Shown here piece by piece: positions 26,073 to 33,392 of a DNA stretch of 64,000 nt. The position numbers and the translations under genes were made by a program. The notes under the pieces were generated by a model that did not search any database, had not been told where the DNA came from, and worked only from the letters and a program-made list of their open reading frames with translations. How positions within the stretch are numbered: the first letter of the stretch is position 1; the number at the start of each line of letters is the position of its first letter. Location: NCBI GenBank assembly GCA_963772265.1, contig CAVYWS010000004.1, positions 276,680 to 340,679 of the forward strand, written 5' to 3'. The stretch comes from Mayfieldus sp963772265. Lineage in GTDB: Bacteria; Actinomycetota; Thermoleophilia; Solirubrobacterales; 70-9.

Positions 26073-26962
26073 GCGATGCGCTTCTGCTCTTCCTCAACGA
26101 GGTCGCCGGAGGCCGCAAGCTGCTCGAGGCGACGCGGGAGCGCGCCGAGAGCGTCTCCGAGGTGGCGGTCGTCGCGCCCCAGAACCAGCCCGCCGTCGGC
26201 CAGCTGGTCGACGTCGACGAGCTCTACGATGCGGCCCTGGCGAGGGTCGAGGTCACGCTGGCGATTCTGGCCGAGTTCGGGATCGACGCTGTCGGCGACG
26301 TCATGGACCGCGACCCAGCCCTCGCGCTCGACGACGCGGTTCGCGCCTATGACCCCGGTGAGGTGCTGCTCAGCTGCCTCTATGAGACCCGCTTCGGCCT
26401 CACCCGCAAGGACCTGGTCGAGTGGGCGAGGGCGCGATTCGAGCCCGATCACGCGATCACCCATATCCCGGTGCGGATCGAGGACGACGCGGTCCGCTGG
26501 GACGTCATCCACACCCTTGTCGTCGCGACCCAGACCGTGGACAACCCCGACCTGGTCGAGCGGCTCAAGGAGCGCCACCGCGAGCAGCCCCACCGCTACA
26601 CGATCATCTCGCCGCGCTCCGGCGATCTGACCCGGGAGCAGGTCTCGGCCAAGCTGGCGTCGACCCTGGCCGAGCTCTACCGCGCCGAGGCCGACGCCAC
26701 CGGCCAGCCGATGAGCCCGGACCCGTTCCACGCGGTGCGGAACGCGATCCGCCACTACCGCGTCGACGACATCCTGATCTCGACCCTCAGCGGCGAGACC
26801 TCTAAGTGGCTGGAGGAGGACCTGATCGGCCGCGTGCGCGAGATCACCGAGAAATCGGTCGAGCACTTCGAGGCGGGCCGCCCGGCGGAGAAGGTCGCCG
26901 CCGCCGTGGCCAGCGGCGAGGAGTCAGCCGTCGGCGCCGAGGCGTCGGGGGAGGGGGAGTAG
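26069..26962 (+). CDS. Tandem Usp-like protein inside the oxidase operon
   Basis: 297 residues, soluble. Two similar alpha/beta halves: one begins 'LLLFLNEVAGGRKLLEA', the other follows 'VRWDVIHTLVVATQTVDNP'. Each ends in a 'DDILISTLS'/'GEVLLSCLYE' strand and basic/acidic helix, the shape of UspA nucleotide-binding domains. The tail (about 270-297) is Ala/Glu/Gly rich. The ATGA overlap with ctaD and immediate junction to ctaE mean it is co-translated with oxidase subunits. A related domain is found in the gene at 30.9 kb ('RRLLVVANQTIGGRALLEE'). A regulatory or assembly role is inference. Confidence 0.68.
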   Translation: MSDALLLFLNEVAGGRKLLEATRERAESVSEVAVVAPQNQPAVGQLVDVDELYDAALARVEVTLAILAEFGIDAVGDVMDRDPALALDDAVRAYDPGEVLLSCLYETRFGLTRKDLVEWARARFEPDHAITHIPVRIEDDAVRWDVIHTLVVATQTVDNPDLVERLKERHREQPHRYTIISPRSGDLTREQVSAKLASTLAELYRAEADATGQPMSPDPFHAVRNAIRHYRVDDILISTLSGETSKWLEEDLIGRVREITEKSVEHFEAGRPAEKVAAAVASGEESAVGAEASGEGE

Positions 26963-27589
26963 GTGGAGAGCGCAAGCGTCGCCGTCGGCGGCGCACATGA
27001 GCACGAGCACCATGGCCCGCCCGAGGCCCATCAGAGCTCTCGGATCGACCGCCAGACCCTGGGGATCCTGCTCTTCATCGTCTCCGAGGTGATGCTGTTC
27101 GGCGCGTTCTTTGCCTCCTACTTCTTCCTCCGGGTCGTCGTCAACCCGCCCGCCTGGCCGCCGCAGCCCTTCGAGCTGCCGGTCGCGGTGGCGGGGATGA
27201 ACACCGCGATCCTTTTCTCCTCGAGCTTCACCGTCCACTACGCCCTGGAGGCGATTCGCCGCGGCAACCGCAACGCGATGAAGCTCGGCCTCGCCGCCAC
27301 CTGGCTGCTCGGCGCGACCTTCCTCTTCATCCAGCTCAACGAGTACGTCCACATCGGCTTCAGCGCCCGCGACGGCGCCTTCGGCTCGATCTTCTACTCG
27401 CTCACCGGCCTGCACGGCGCCCACGTCTTCGTCGGGCTGGCGCTACTCACGTTCGCCAACATCCGCGCCTGGCGCGGCCACTTCGGCCCCGAGCCGAAGG
27501 ACCACCTGGGCGTCGAGGTGGTCGGGATCTACTGGCACTTCGTTGACGTTATGTGGCTGATCGTCTTCACGACGGTCTACGTGCTGTAG
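26963..27589 (+). CDS. ctaE: Cytochrome c oxidase subunit III
   Basis: 208 residues with five membrane helices, the short bacterial form. Conserved segments: 'FIVSEVMLFGAFFASYF', 'MNTAILFSSSFTVHYAL', 'SIFYSLTGLHGAHVFVGL' and the C-terminal 'VVGIYWHFVDVMWLIVF'. A His-rich N-terminus (residues 12-22) is unusual. GTG start directly after the Usp-like gene. Its 3' end lies 2 bases from the convergent cupredoxin gene. Confidence 0.95.
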   Translation: MESASVAVGGAHEHEHHGPPEAHQSSRIDRQTLGILLFIVSEVMLFGAFFASYFFLRVVVNPPAWPPQPFELPVAVAGMNTAILFSSSFTVHYALEAIRRGNRNAMKLGLAATWLLGATFLFIQLNEYVHIGFSARDGAFGSIFYSLTGLHGAHVFVGLALLTFANIRAWRGHFGPEPKDHLGVEVVGIYWHFVDVMWLIVFTTVYVL

Positions 27590-27591
27590 CG

Positions 27592-27912
27592 CTAGCGGAC
27601 GACGACCTTCCCGGTCATCCCAAGCGACTTGTGGAAGCGGCAGTAGTAGCGGAAGGTTCCGCGGTGGCCGAACTTCCGCGAGACGCTGTCGCCCTTGTGG
27701 ATCACCTTGTTGAAAGACCCGTTCTTGAGCGTGACGCTGTGCTTGCCCTGGATGCTCTTCCAGGTCACCTTGTCGCCCTTCTGGACTGTGACCGTCTTCG
27801 AGTCGAACTCGTAGTTCTTCGCTTTCACCGTCTCCCGTTCGCCGCTTGCCGAGCCAACCGCTAGCCCCAGCGCCAGCATCGTCGTCGCGGCCAGGATCGA
27901 GACCTTTCGCAT
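27592..27912 (-). CDS. Plastocyanin/azurin-like cupredoxin
   Basis: 106 residues: signal peptide (1-25), then a single cupredoxin domain. Type 1 copper ligands are in place: His in 'GKHSVTLKNG', then Cys, His and Met in 'YYCRFHKSLGM'. It is a small periplasmic or secreted electron carrier. Convergent with the oxidase operon, it is a plausible electron donor to CuA, though the family also includes non-redox copper carriers. A GGAGG-type site precedes the ATG. Confidence 0.88.
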   Translation of the reverse strand: MRKVSILAATTMLALGLAVGSASGERETVKAKNYEFDSKTVTVQKGDKVTWKSIQGKHSVTLKNGSFNKVIHKGDSVSRKFGHRGTFRYYCRFHKSLGMTGKVVVR

Positions 27913-28022
27913 ACCGCCTCCTCCAGGCGAGCTTTTACGAGACGGTCTGTTCTACGAGCGGGTTGCCCGGTTCGTTCAGCAGATCGGATTCGCCGGGGGT
28001 CCTGGCGGCACCGGGGGACTGC

Positions 28023-28042
28023 TGTGCTAGTGTGCTAGCACA
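28023..28042 (+). promoter_or_regulatory. Palindromic operator before GntR gene
   Basis: A perfect 12-bp palindrome TGTGCTAGCACA (28031-28042) directly abuts the GTG start and is preceded by a direct copy of its left half, TGTGCTAG (28023-28030). Placement over the transcription start suggests autorepression by the regulator it precedes. Confidence 0.6.
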
Positions 28043-29221
28043 GTGGCACAGTCATCGGAGGAGAGACCGAGGGCAGTTGCCGAGCTCGACGCCGCACCCG
28101 ATGTCGAGCGCGACGGAGACCTACCCGTCGGCGTCAACCTCGCCTGGCGCCTGCGGGCGCTGATCCTCAGCGGCCGCCTCGCCGCCGGCGACAAGCTTCC
28201 CGGGGTGCGCGAAATGGCGACCGGAGCCGGGGTGAACGTCAACACCGCCCGCGCCATCTACAGGCGCCTCGAAGACGAGGGGCTGGTCGTCTCGCGCCAC
28301 GGCCAGGGGACCTTCGTGCTGTCTCACGTCGCCGCCTCGCCTGCTCTCGAGCAGGTGGCCGCTGAAGCGGCCGAGGCCGCGCGCTCGCTCGGGATCGACC
28401 CCCGTGACCTCGCGCGCACGCTCTACACGGGCTCGATGCCCGATCAGCCGCTTGGGGACGAGTCGACCCCGCCGGCCGATCTCGATGCCTCCCTTGCGCC
28501 TCCCAGCGAGGAGGATGCCCGGGCGGCCCGCCGGGCTCTGCGCGGCCAAATCGCACGGCTGGAGGCGGCGCTCGCCGCCTACCCCGAGGAGGCGGCCGAG
28601 GCCGGGGTCGCCGAGGCCGCGCCGGTGCCGATCTCCGGGCCGGCCGGTCGGATCGCCGGCATCGGCGAGCTCGAGGCGGTCCGCGACCAGCTCTTCGACC
28701 GCCTGAAGCGGGTGAGGAACGAGGTCGAGCGCCGCGGTCTGCTCGAGGGCGAGGCGCGCAAGCGCCTCGACCGGATGATCGACGACCCGGAGGGACACAA
28801 ATGGGAGGCGGTCTCCAACGAGGAGATGGGCGAGCCGGGCTGCGCGTCCTACCAGGTGCAGCCCGCCTGGGGCCCGATCGGGGCGCTGATGAACTGGTGG
28901 CGAGTCAAGGTCTCCTCCGGATGCCCGTTAGCCGGGCCGCGTGAGGCGGCGCAGCGAGTAAATGCTCAGGTCAGCTGTAGACAGAGCTTTCCTTCCCGCC
29001 AAGAACCTCTTCGAGCAGGTCGGGGACATGATGATCCTGACCGCCAAGACCATGGTCAGTGCGGTGCGCCCGCCCTACCCCTACGGCGGCGAGTTCATCG
29101 GCCAGTTTCTCTTCGCCCTGCAGCTCTGCTGGTTTCCGATGATGATCTCGACGATCGCCTTCGGCTTCGGCGCCCCCGGCCTGCAGGCAGCCAACTTCCT
29201 CTCGCTGTTCGGCGCCCTTGA
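28043..29221 (+). CDS. GntR-family (YtrA-like) transcriptional regulator, 3' end uncertain
   Basis: The N-terminal winged helix-turn-helix (residues ~25-95) matches GntR regulators: 'VGVNLAWRLRALILSGRL', 'GDKLPGVREMATGAGVN', 'NTARAIYRRLEDEGLVVS', 'RHGQGTFVL'. A helical, non-standard C-terminal part follows ('RKRLDRMIDDPEGHKWEA', 'GALMNWWRVKVSSGCPL'). The frame stays open to 29221 but overlaps the YrbE permease by 260 bases, and that part has no coding character. The true end is probably near 28930-28945, hidden by a one-base indel. It likely controls the downstream permease genes and itself. Confidence 0.75.
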   Translation: MAQSSEERPRAVAELDAAPDVERDGDLPVGVNLAWRLRALILSGRLAAGDKLPGVREMATGAGVNVNTARAIYRRLEDEGLVVSRHGQGTFVLSHVAASPALEQVAAEAAEAARSLGIDPRDLARTLYTGSMPDQPLGDESTPPADLDASLAPPSEEDARAARRALRGQIARLEAALAAYPEEAAEAGVAEAAPVPISGPAGRIAGIGELEAVRDQLFDRLKRVRNEVERRGLLEGEARKRLDRMIDDPEGHKWEAVSNEEMGEPGCASYQVQPAWGPIGALMNWWRVKVSSGCPLAGPREAAQRVNAQVSCRQSFPSRQEPLRAGRGHDDPDRQDHGQCGAPALPLRRRVHRPVSLRPAALLVSDDDLDDRLRLRRPRPAGSQLPLAVRRP

Positions 29222-29768
29222 CCGCCTCGGCGGCTTCTTCGTCCTCGCCTCGATCCGCGAGTTCGCCCCCTTCGTCACCGCGATCGTCGTCGCCGGGGTG
29301 GCGGGGACAGCGATCACCGCCGACCTCGGAGCCCGCAAGATCCGCGAGGAGCTCGACGCGCTTCAGGTGCTGGGCGTCGATCCGGTCAAAAACCTCGTCG
29401 TCCCGCGCTTCATGGCCCTGATGCTGATCACCGGGCTGATGGACATCTACGCGCTGATCTTCGGGATCTCCGGTGGGATCGGCGCCGAGCTTCTCTACAA
29501 CCAGCCGCTCGGCGGCTTTTTCGCCACCCTCTTCAACAACGCCTCGGTAACCGAGCTCTGGGGCTCGGTTCTCAAGTGCACCCTCTTTGGCGCGATCATC
29601 GCGATCGTCTGCTCCTACAAGGGGATGACCGCCTCGGGAGGCGCGGCCGGGGTCGGCAGGGCGGTCAACGAGGCGGTGGTGATCTGCCTGATGGGGATAT
29701 TCGCCTTCAACTACGTGTTTACCCAGACGCTCCTGGCGACCCACCCGGAGCTGCAGACGATCCGATGA
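28962..29768 (+). CDS. MlaE/YrbE-family ABC transporter permease (A)
   Basis: 268 residues, five to six membrane helices. Family motifs: 'IREFAPFVTAIVVAGVAGTA', 'ADLGARKIREELDALQVLGV' and 'YKGMTASGGAAGVGRAVNEA', the YrbE-A form of mycobacterial mce operons. It forms a heterodimer with the next gene for lipid import or trafficking. No Mce protein or MlaF/MceG-type ATPase is encoded nearby. Confidence 0.9.
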   Translation: MLRSAVDRAFLPAKNLFEQVGDMMILTAKTMVSAVRPPYPYGGEFIGQFLFALQLCWFPMMISTIAFGFGAPGLQAANFLSLFGALDRLGGFFVLASIREFAPFVTAIVVAGVAGTAITADLGARKIREELDALQVLGVDPVKNLVVPRFMALMLITGLMDIYALIFGISGGIGAELLYNQPLGGFFATLFNNASVTELWGSVLKCTLFGAIIAIVCSYKGMTASGGAAGVGRAVNEAVVICLMGIFAFNYVFTQTLLATHPELQTIR

Positions 29769-29799
29769 TGGATAAACCGAGAGGGAGGCGGGTCGGCTG

Positions 29800-30597
29800 A
29801 TGGGGGGTTGGTTGGCGCTACCTCGTTCCTGGCTCGACAGCCTCGGCGAGATCGCCCGCTTCGGCGGCAACGTGATGGGCCAGGTCTACGTCGGCCGGGT
29901 GCTGCGCTTCTTCGGCGAGTCGCTGCGCCAGGCCGGGATCCTGATCCTCGGATCGGCTCTGATCATCTGGGGGCTGCTTTTCATCGGCGGGCTGACTTGT
30001 GGGATCGAGGGCGCCTATCTGCTGCGCGCCCAGGGCGCCCCCGCCTACGCCGGCGTGTTCTCGGCCTGGTGTGACCTGCGCGAGCTGATCCCCTATCTGT
30101 TCGGCTACATGATGGCGGCGAAGGTGGGACCAGGAATCGTCGCCGAGCTCGGCTCGATGCGGATCTCGGATGAGATCGACGCGCTCGAGGTGATGGGCGT
30201 TCCGCCGGTCACCTTCCTCGCCGCGACCCGCCTGCTCGCCGCCTGGATCGCGCTGCCGTTCGTCTATCTGGTCGGCGTCGGCGTCACATACATGGCCAGC
30301 TATTTGGCGGTGGTCAAGCAGATCGGCGACACCTCCTCCGGCGGCTACCTATTGATCTTCTGGATGTTCCAGAACCCTCCCGACCTGATCTACAGCCTGA
30401 TCAAGGGGATGGTGATGGCAACCGTGATCGTTTTGGTCGGGTGCTACTTCGGCTACACCGCCTCGGGAGGCCCGGTCGGAGTAGGGGCGGCGACGGCGAA
30501 GTCGATGGCGCTCAATATCGTCCTGGTTCACATCATCGGGATGACCGGGACCCTGGTCTTCTGGGGTGCCAACCCGAGAGCCCCGATCGGAGGATGA
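29800..30597 (+). CDS. MlaE/YrbE-family ABC transporter permease (B)
   Basis: 265 residues. Family motifs: 'AAKVGPGIVAELGSMRISDE', 'IDALEVMGVPPVTFLAATR' and 'CYFGYTASGGPVGVGAATAK', the YrbE-B form. Start ATG preceded by GGAGGGAGGCGGG. Lies 31 bases after the A subunit, presumably in one transcript. The partner MCE-domain proteins are missing from the locus. Confidence 0.9.
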   Translation: MGGWLALPRSWLDSLGEIARFGGNVMGQVYVGRVLRFFGESLRQAGILILGSALIIWGLLFIGGLTCGIEGAYLLRAQGAPAYAGVFSAWCDLRELIPYLFGYMMAAKVGPGIVAELGSMRISDEIDALEVMGVPPVTFLAATRLLAAWIALPFVYLVGVGVTYMASYLAVVKQIGDTSSGGYLLIFWMFQNPPDLIYSLIKGMVMATVIVLVGCYFGYTASGGPVGVGAATAKSMALNIVLVHIIGMTGTLVFWGANPRAPIGG

Positions 30598-30606
30598 TCC
30601 CGAGCC

Positions 30607-30849
30607 ATGGGTGACCCTGCGAGCAAGCGACCGCGGAGACGCAGGCACAGCTGGAATCGAAGCCAGTCGGAGGGCTTTGGGCCGATCCGCCAGGTCGGCA
30701 TCGCCTACTCGCTCGGCTTTCCGCTGATGATCGTCGGAGTCCTGATGCTGGCGGTCGCCTACTCCGAGGCCAGCCTCCTCTACTGGCTGATCGGCGGCGG
30801 GCTGATGTTGGGCGGAGTGATCGCGGCCAGCTCCGGGCGCATCACCTGA
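30607..30849 (+). CDS. Small membrane protein
   Basis: 80 residues: basic N-terminus ('KRPRRRRHSWNRSQSEG') and two membrane helices ('QVGIAYSLGFPLMIVGVLM' region and 'LLYWLIGGGLMLGGVIAAS'). It follows the second YrbE permease by 9 bases and could be an accessory subunit or part of the membrane-protein cluster. No family recognised. Confidence 0.6.
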   Translation: MGDPASKRPRRRRHSWNRSQSEGFGPIRQVGIAYSLGFPLMIVGVLMLAVAYSEASLLYWLIGGGLMLGGVIAASSGRIT

Positions 30850-30921
30850 GGCGTCGCGCAACCGCAGTGCCGTTTGCGCGCCGGCAGCGCGATAATTGAG
30901 CCAGATCCCAAGGAGGCCGGC

Positions 30922-31581
30922 ATGCACAACCCTTTGAGGTCTGAGGCGGACGCCTTTCGCTGGATCGTCGTGATCGGCATCGGGGCCGCGTCGGTCATCG
31001 CGCTCACCCTTCTCACCCGCCCCGCCGTCGGGGCTGCCTGGGGCGCGGCCCTGGTCGGCTTTGGCGTCGGGCTCGCCTGGCACAGCTCAAGGGGCACCCT
31101 GCGAGGCAGCCTGCCGCTGTCGCGCGGCGGCGACGGCAGGCGTCGCCTCCTCGTCGTCGCCAACCAGACGATTGGAGGCCGGGCGCTGCTGGAGGAGATC
31201 CAGAACCGGGCCCGCGGTGCGGACTCGGAGATCCTCGTGATCACGCCGGCCCTGGCCAGCTCGCGGGCGGCGCACTGGGCCTCGGATATCGACGAGGCGA
31301 TCGAGCTTGCCCGCCAGCGGATGGAGCTGTCGCTGCTTGCGATTCAGGAGACGGGGTTGAGGGCCCGTGGCCAGGTGGGCGAGTCGGACCCCAATGTTGC
31401 GATCGAGGATGCGCTTCGCGACTTCCCGGCCGACGAGATCATCATCTCGACCCACCCGCCGGACCGCTCGCGCTGGCTCGAGCACGGCGTGGTCGAGCGG
31501 GCGCGGTCGGAGATCGAGCTGCCCGTCACCCACGTCGTCGTCGATCTCGCCGCCGAGAGCGAGCCGGCCCGCAGCGCCTGA
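30922..31581 (+). CDS. Membrane-anchored Usp-like protein
   Basis: 219 residues. Two N-terminal membrane helices (about 12-32 and 35-52), then a cytosolic Usp-like domain ('RRLLVVANQTIGGRALLEEI', 'SEILVITPALASSRAAHW', 'DEIIISTHPPDRSRWLEHGV'). Its 'PP-x-R-S-x-W-L-E' strand closely parallels 'SGETSKWLEEDL' in the oxidase-operon Usp protein, so the two are probably paralogues. The ATG follows AAGGAGG at ideal spacing, which decides this start over an upstream in-frame codon. Confidence 0.68.
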   Translation: MHNPLRSEADAFRWIVVIGIGAASVIALTLLTRPAVGAAWGAALVGFGVGLAWHSSRGTLRGSLPLSRGGDGRRRLLVVANQTIGGRALLEEIQNRARGADSEILVITPALASSRAAHWASDIDEAIELARQRMELSLLAIQETGLRARGQVGESDPNVAIEDALRDFPADEIIISTHPPDRSRWLEHGVVERARSEIELPVTHVVVDLAAESEPARSA

Positions 31582-31584
31582 GCG

Positions 31585-32295
31585 CTACTTCTTCTTGCCG
31601 CCCTTGGCTCCGCCGCTCTTGCCACCCGTCGAGCTGATCAGATAGGCGACGAGCTGCTTGAGCTGGTCGGGCGGAATCGTCTGCTCGAAGTTCTGCGGCA
31701 TCACATTCGCCGGGTAGCCCTTGGCGATCACCTTGTTGGGATCGACGATCGACTCGGTGATCATCGCCGAGGTCTGACCGGGCAGGACGTCGTCGAGGTT
31801 CGGGCCGGTGGTGCCGCCGGCATTGGCCGCGGCGAGGGCGTGGCAGCCGGCGCAGCCGTTGTTGGCGAAGACCTGGGCGCCCGGGCCGCCGGGCACCTTG
31901 GGCGGCGCCGCGCCGGGCACCCCGGCGACGCTGCCGACGTAGGCGGCGACGTCGTCGAGGTCCTGGCCCTCGACCAGCTTGGCGGGCATCGAAACGGTCG
32001 GGTTGTTGGTGCTCGGGCGCGGAAACTCGACCTGGGCCTTGACGATGCCCTCGATCGTGTCGCTGTCCTGACCGGCGGCCCGAGCGGCGGAGAAGGCGGC
32101 GTCGAGGTCGGGCCCCTGGGTGCCCGTGGTGGCCGCCTGGGCCAGGGCGTGGCAGGTGCCGCAGGTCTGGATGAAGAGCTGGCGGCCGCGCGCCGGGTCG
32201 GCATTCGAGGTTCCGCAGCCGGAGGCGGCGATCGCGATTGCCGCTGCCGCGGCGATCACAGAGAGTGAGCGGGTGAGGGTCGGCGACGTCGGCAT
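31585..32295 (-). CDS. Dihaem cytochrome c lipoprotein
   Basis: 236 residues: lipobox 'IAASGCGT', then two cytochrome c domains with haem motifs 'CGTCH' and 'CAGCH'. Likely axial methionines are in 'VSMPAKLVEGQDLDDVAAYV' and 'NVMPQNFEQTIPPDQLKQLV'. The C-terminus is Gly/Lys-rich. It is membrane-anchored on the outer face and may deliver electrons to the oxidase. A TAGAAT box lies upstream; an ATG at 32316 falls inside that box, which favours the ATG at 32295. Confidence 0.9.
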   Translation of the reverse strand: MPTSPTLTRSLSVIAAAAAIAIAASGCGTSNADPARGRQLFIQTCGTCHALAQAATTGTQGPDLDAAFSAARAAGQDSDTIEGIVKAQVEFPRPSTNNPTVSMPAKLVEGQDLDDVAAYVGSVAGVPGAAPPKVPGGPGAQVFANNGCAGCHALAAANAGGTTGPNLDDVLPGQTSAMITESIVDPNKVIAKGYPANVMPQNFEQTIPPDQLKQLVAYLISSTGGKSGGAKGGKKK

Positions 32296-32428
32296 CTGGC
32301 GGCGAGGCGGGGGCATTCTATAGGCGGAGATCGGCCCGATATCGACCTCGCGACCCTCGATCCGTCGGATAAGCTTGCGCCGATCGGCACGACGCAGCCA
32401 ACACTCGGGTCGGACGGGAGCTGACCGT

Positions 32429-32830
32429 ATGCAGGTGAAAGAAGGAATGTCGCCGGTGGTCCTGACCGTCGGGCCTGGGCACACCCTGCGCGAGGCGGCG
32501 AGCAAGATGGTCGAGAAGAAGACCGGCGCGGCGATTGTGATCGACGAGGAGTCGCCGGCGCCGCGGATCATCACCGAGCGCGACCTTCTGCTCTCGATCG
32601 GCGCCGGGGAGGATCCCGACTCCGAGCGGGTCGGCGATCACATGAGCGACAGCGTCATCGCCGCCGCCCCGGACTGGAGCCTGGAGCGAGCCGCCGCCGA
32701 GATGTCCCGTCGCGGCATCCGCCATCTCGTCGTCTACGACGGGCCCGAGCTGGTCGGCGTGCTGTCGATGCGCGACATCGTCCGGGTCTGGACCTCGGAA
32801 GGCGCGACATCCGGCATGACTCCCGACTGA
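32429..32830 (+). CDS. Tandem CBS-domain protein
   Basis: 133 residues, two CBS motifs: 'MSPVVLTVGPGHTLREAASK'-type first repeat with 'GAAIVIDEE...RIITERDLL', and second repeat 'MSDSVIAAAPDWSLERAAAE' with 'IRHLVVYDGPELVGVLSMRD'. Similar in build to the CBS protein at 10.2 kb. Its role is not evident; neighbours on the minus strand are respiratory genes. Confidence 0.85.
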   Translation: MQVKEGMSPVVLTVGPGHTLREAASKMVEKKTGAAIVIDEESPAPRIITERDLLLSIGAGEDPDSERVGDHMSDSVIAAAPDWSLERAAAEMSRRGIRHLVVYDGPELVGVLSMRDIVRVWTSEGATSGMTPD

Positions 32831-32950
32831 CCGCCTGAAGCCGGCGCATCTCGCGGTCCTCGGTCGGGCGACTTGCTCACGCACGATTCAAGTGCGCTCG
32901 CGGCGTCGCCCTCCCTGCGTCCCCCGACCTGCTTGGCCTCAGGCGGTCAG
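32827..32950. repeat. Long-range 12-bp inverted repeat
   Basis: CTGACCGCCTGA (32827-32838, overlapping the CBS gene stop) is repeated in perfect inverted orientation as TCAGGCGGTCAG (32939-32950), with 100 bases between. It sits in the convergent gap between the CBS gene and the minus-strand oxidase-like operon. It could fold the 3' ends of both transcripts or mark a small RNA. Confidence 0.5.
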
Positions 32951-32966
32951 GGCCTGGATCTGTGGC

Positions 32967-33263
32967 CTAGCCCTGCTTGGGTGGGGCCTTGAGTGTGGCC
33001 GCCGGCAGCACCGCCGTGGCCTGGCGCTGCTTGCGGGGCCGCGAGTAGAAGTCGCGGACGGCGCCGCTGATCATCGAGCGCAGCGCCGCAAGGGCCACCA
33101 CCGCCCCGATGATCATGTAGACCCAGCCGCGGAACAGGATTCCCTCCGCGTAGATGCCGTTGACGAGCATCAGCACGCCGAGCCCGAGGAAGGCGGGGGC
33201 CCAGGACGGGCGCGGCAGGTAGATCAGCTCGGTCGGCTCGGCGATCGGCTCGTGCTCGGCCAT
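32967..33263 (-). CDS. Two-helix membrane protein, oxidase-subunit-IV-like
   Basis: 98 residues: two adjacent membrane helices ('WAPAFLGLGVLMLVNGIYAE' region and 'WVYMIIGAVVALAALRSMI'), then a basic cytosolic tail. The size, layout and operon position (last gene after ctaB) resemble small subunit IV proteins of actinobacterial oxidases. The ATG overlaps the stop of the 38-aa gene upstream (ATGA). Which oxidase it serves cannot be told from sequence. Confidence 0.62.
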   Translation of the reverse strand: MAEHEPIAEPTELIYLPRPSWAPAFLGLGVLMLVNGIYAEGILFRGWVYMIIGAVVALAALRSMISGAVRDFYSRPRKQRQATAVLPAATLKAPPKQG

Positions 33264-33379
33264 CAGGCGGAGGCGATGTAGATCGTCGCGACGATGAAGG
33301 TGAGTGCGAACAGCCCAGCCGCCATCAGCCCCAGCCAGAGGCCGCTGACAATGTTGCGCCTTGCCTGCTCGCGGTCCAC
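33263..33379 (-). CDS. 38-residue single-helix membrane protein
   Basis: A very short open frame with GTG start, encoding 'DREQARRNIVSGLWLG' followed by a membrane helix ('AGLFALTFIVATIYIASA'). It lies 13 bases after ctaB and overlaps the next ATG by 4 bases, so both boundaries fit an operon. Single-helix mini-subunits are common in oxidase complexes. Real translation is supported by spacing and composition only. Confidence 0.6.
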   Translation of the reverse strand: MDREQARRNIVSGLWLGLMAAGLFALTFIVATIYIASA

Positions 33380-33392
33380 GGCGCGACTTCTA

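Noticed and set aside
28962..29221. C-terminal extension of the GntR regulator over the YrbE gene
   Set aside because: The extension is Arg/Pro/Leu-rich shadow sequence; the permease in the other frame is clearly coding. A lost stop from an indel is more likely.
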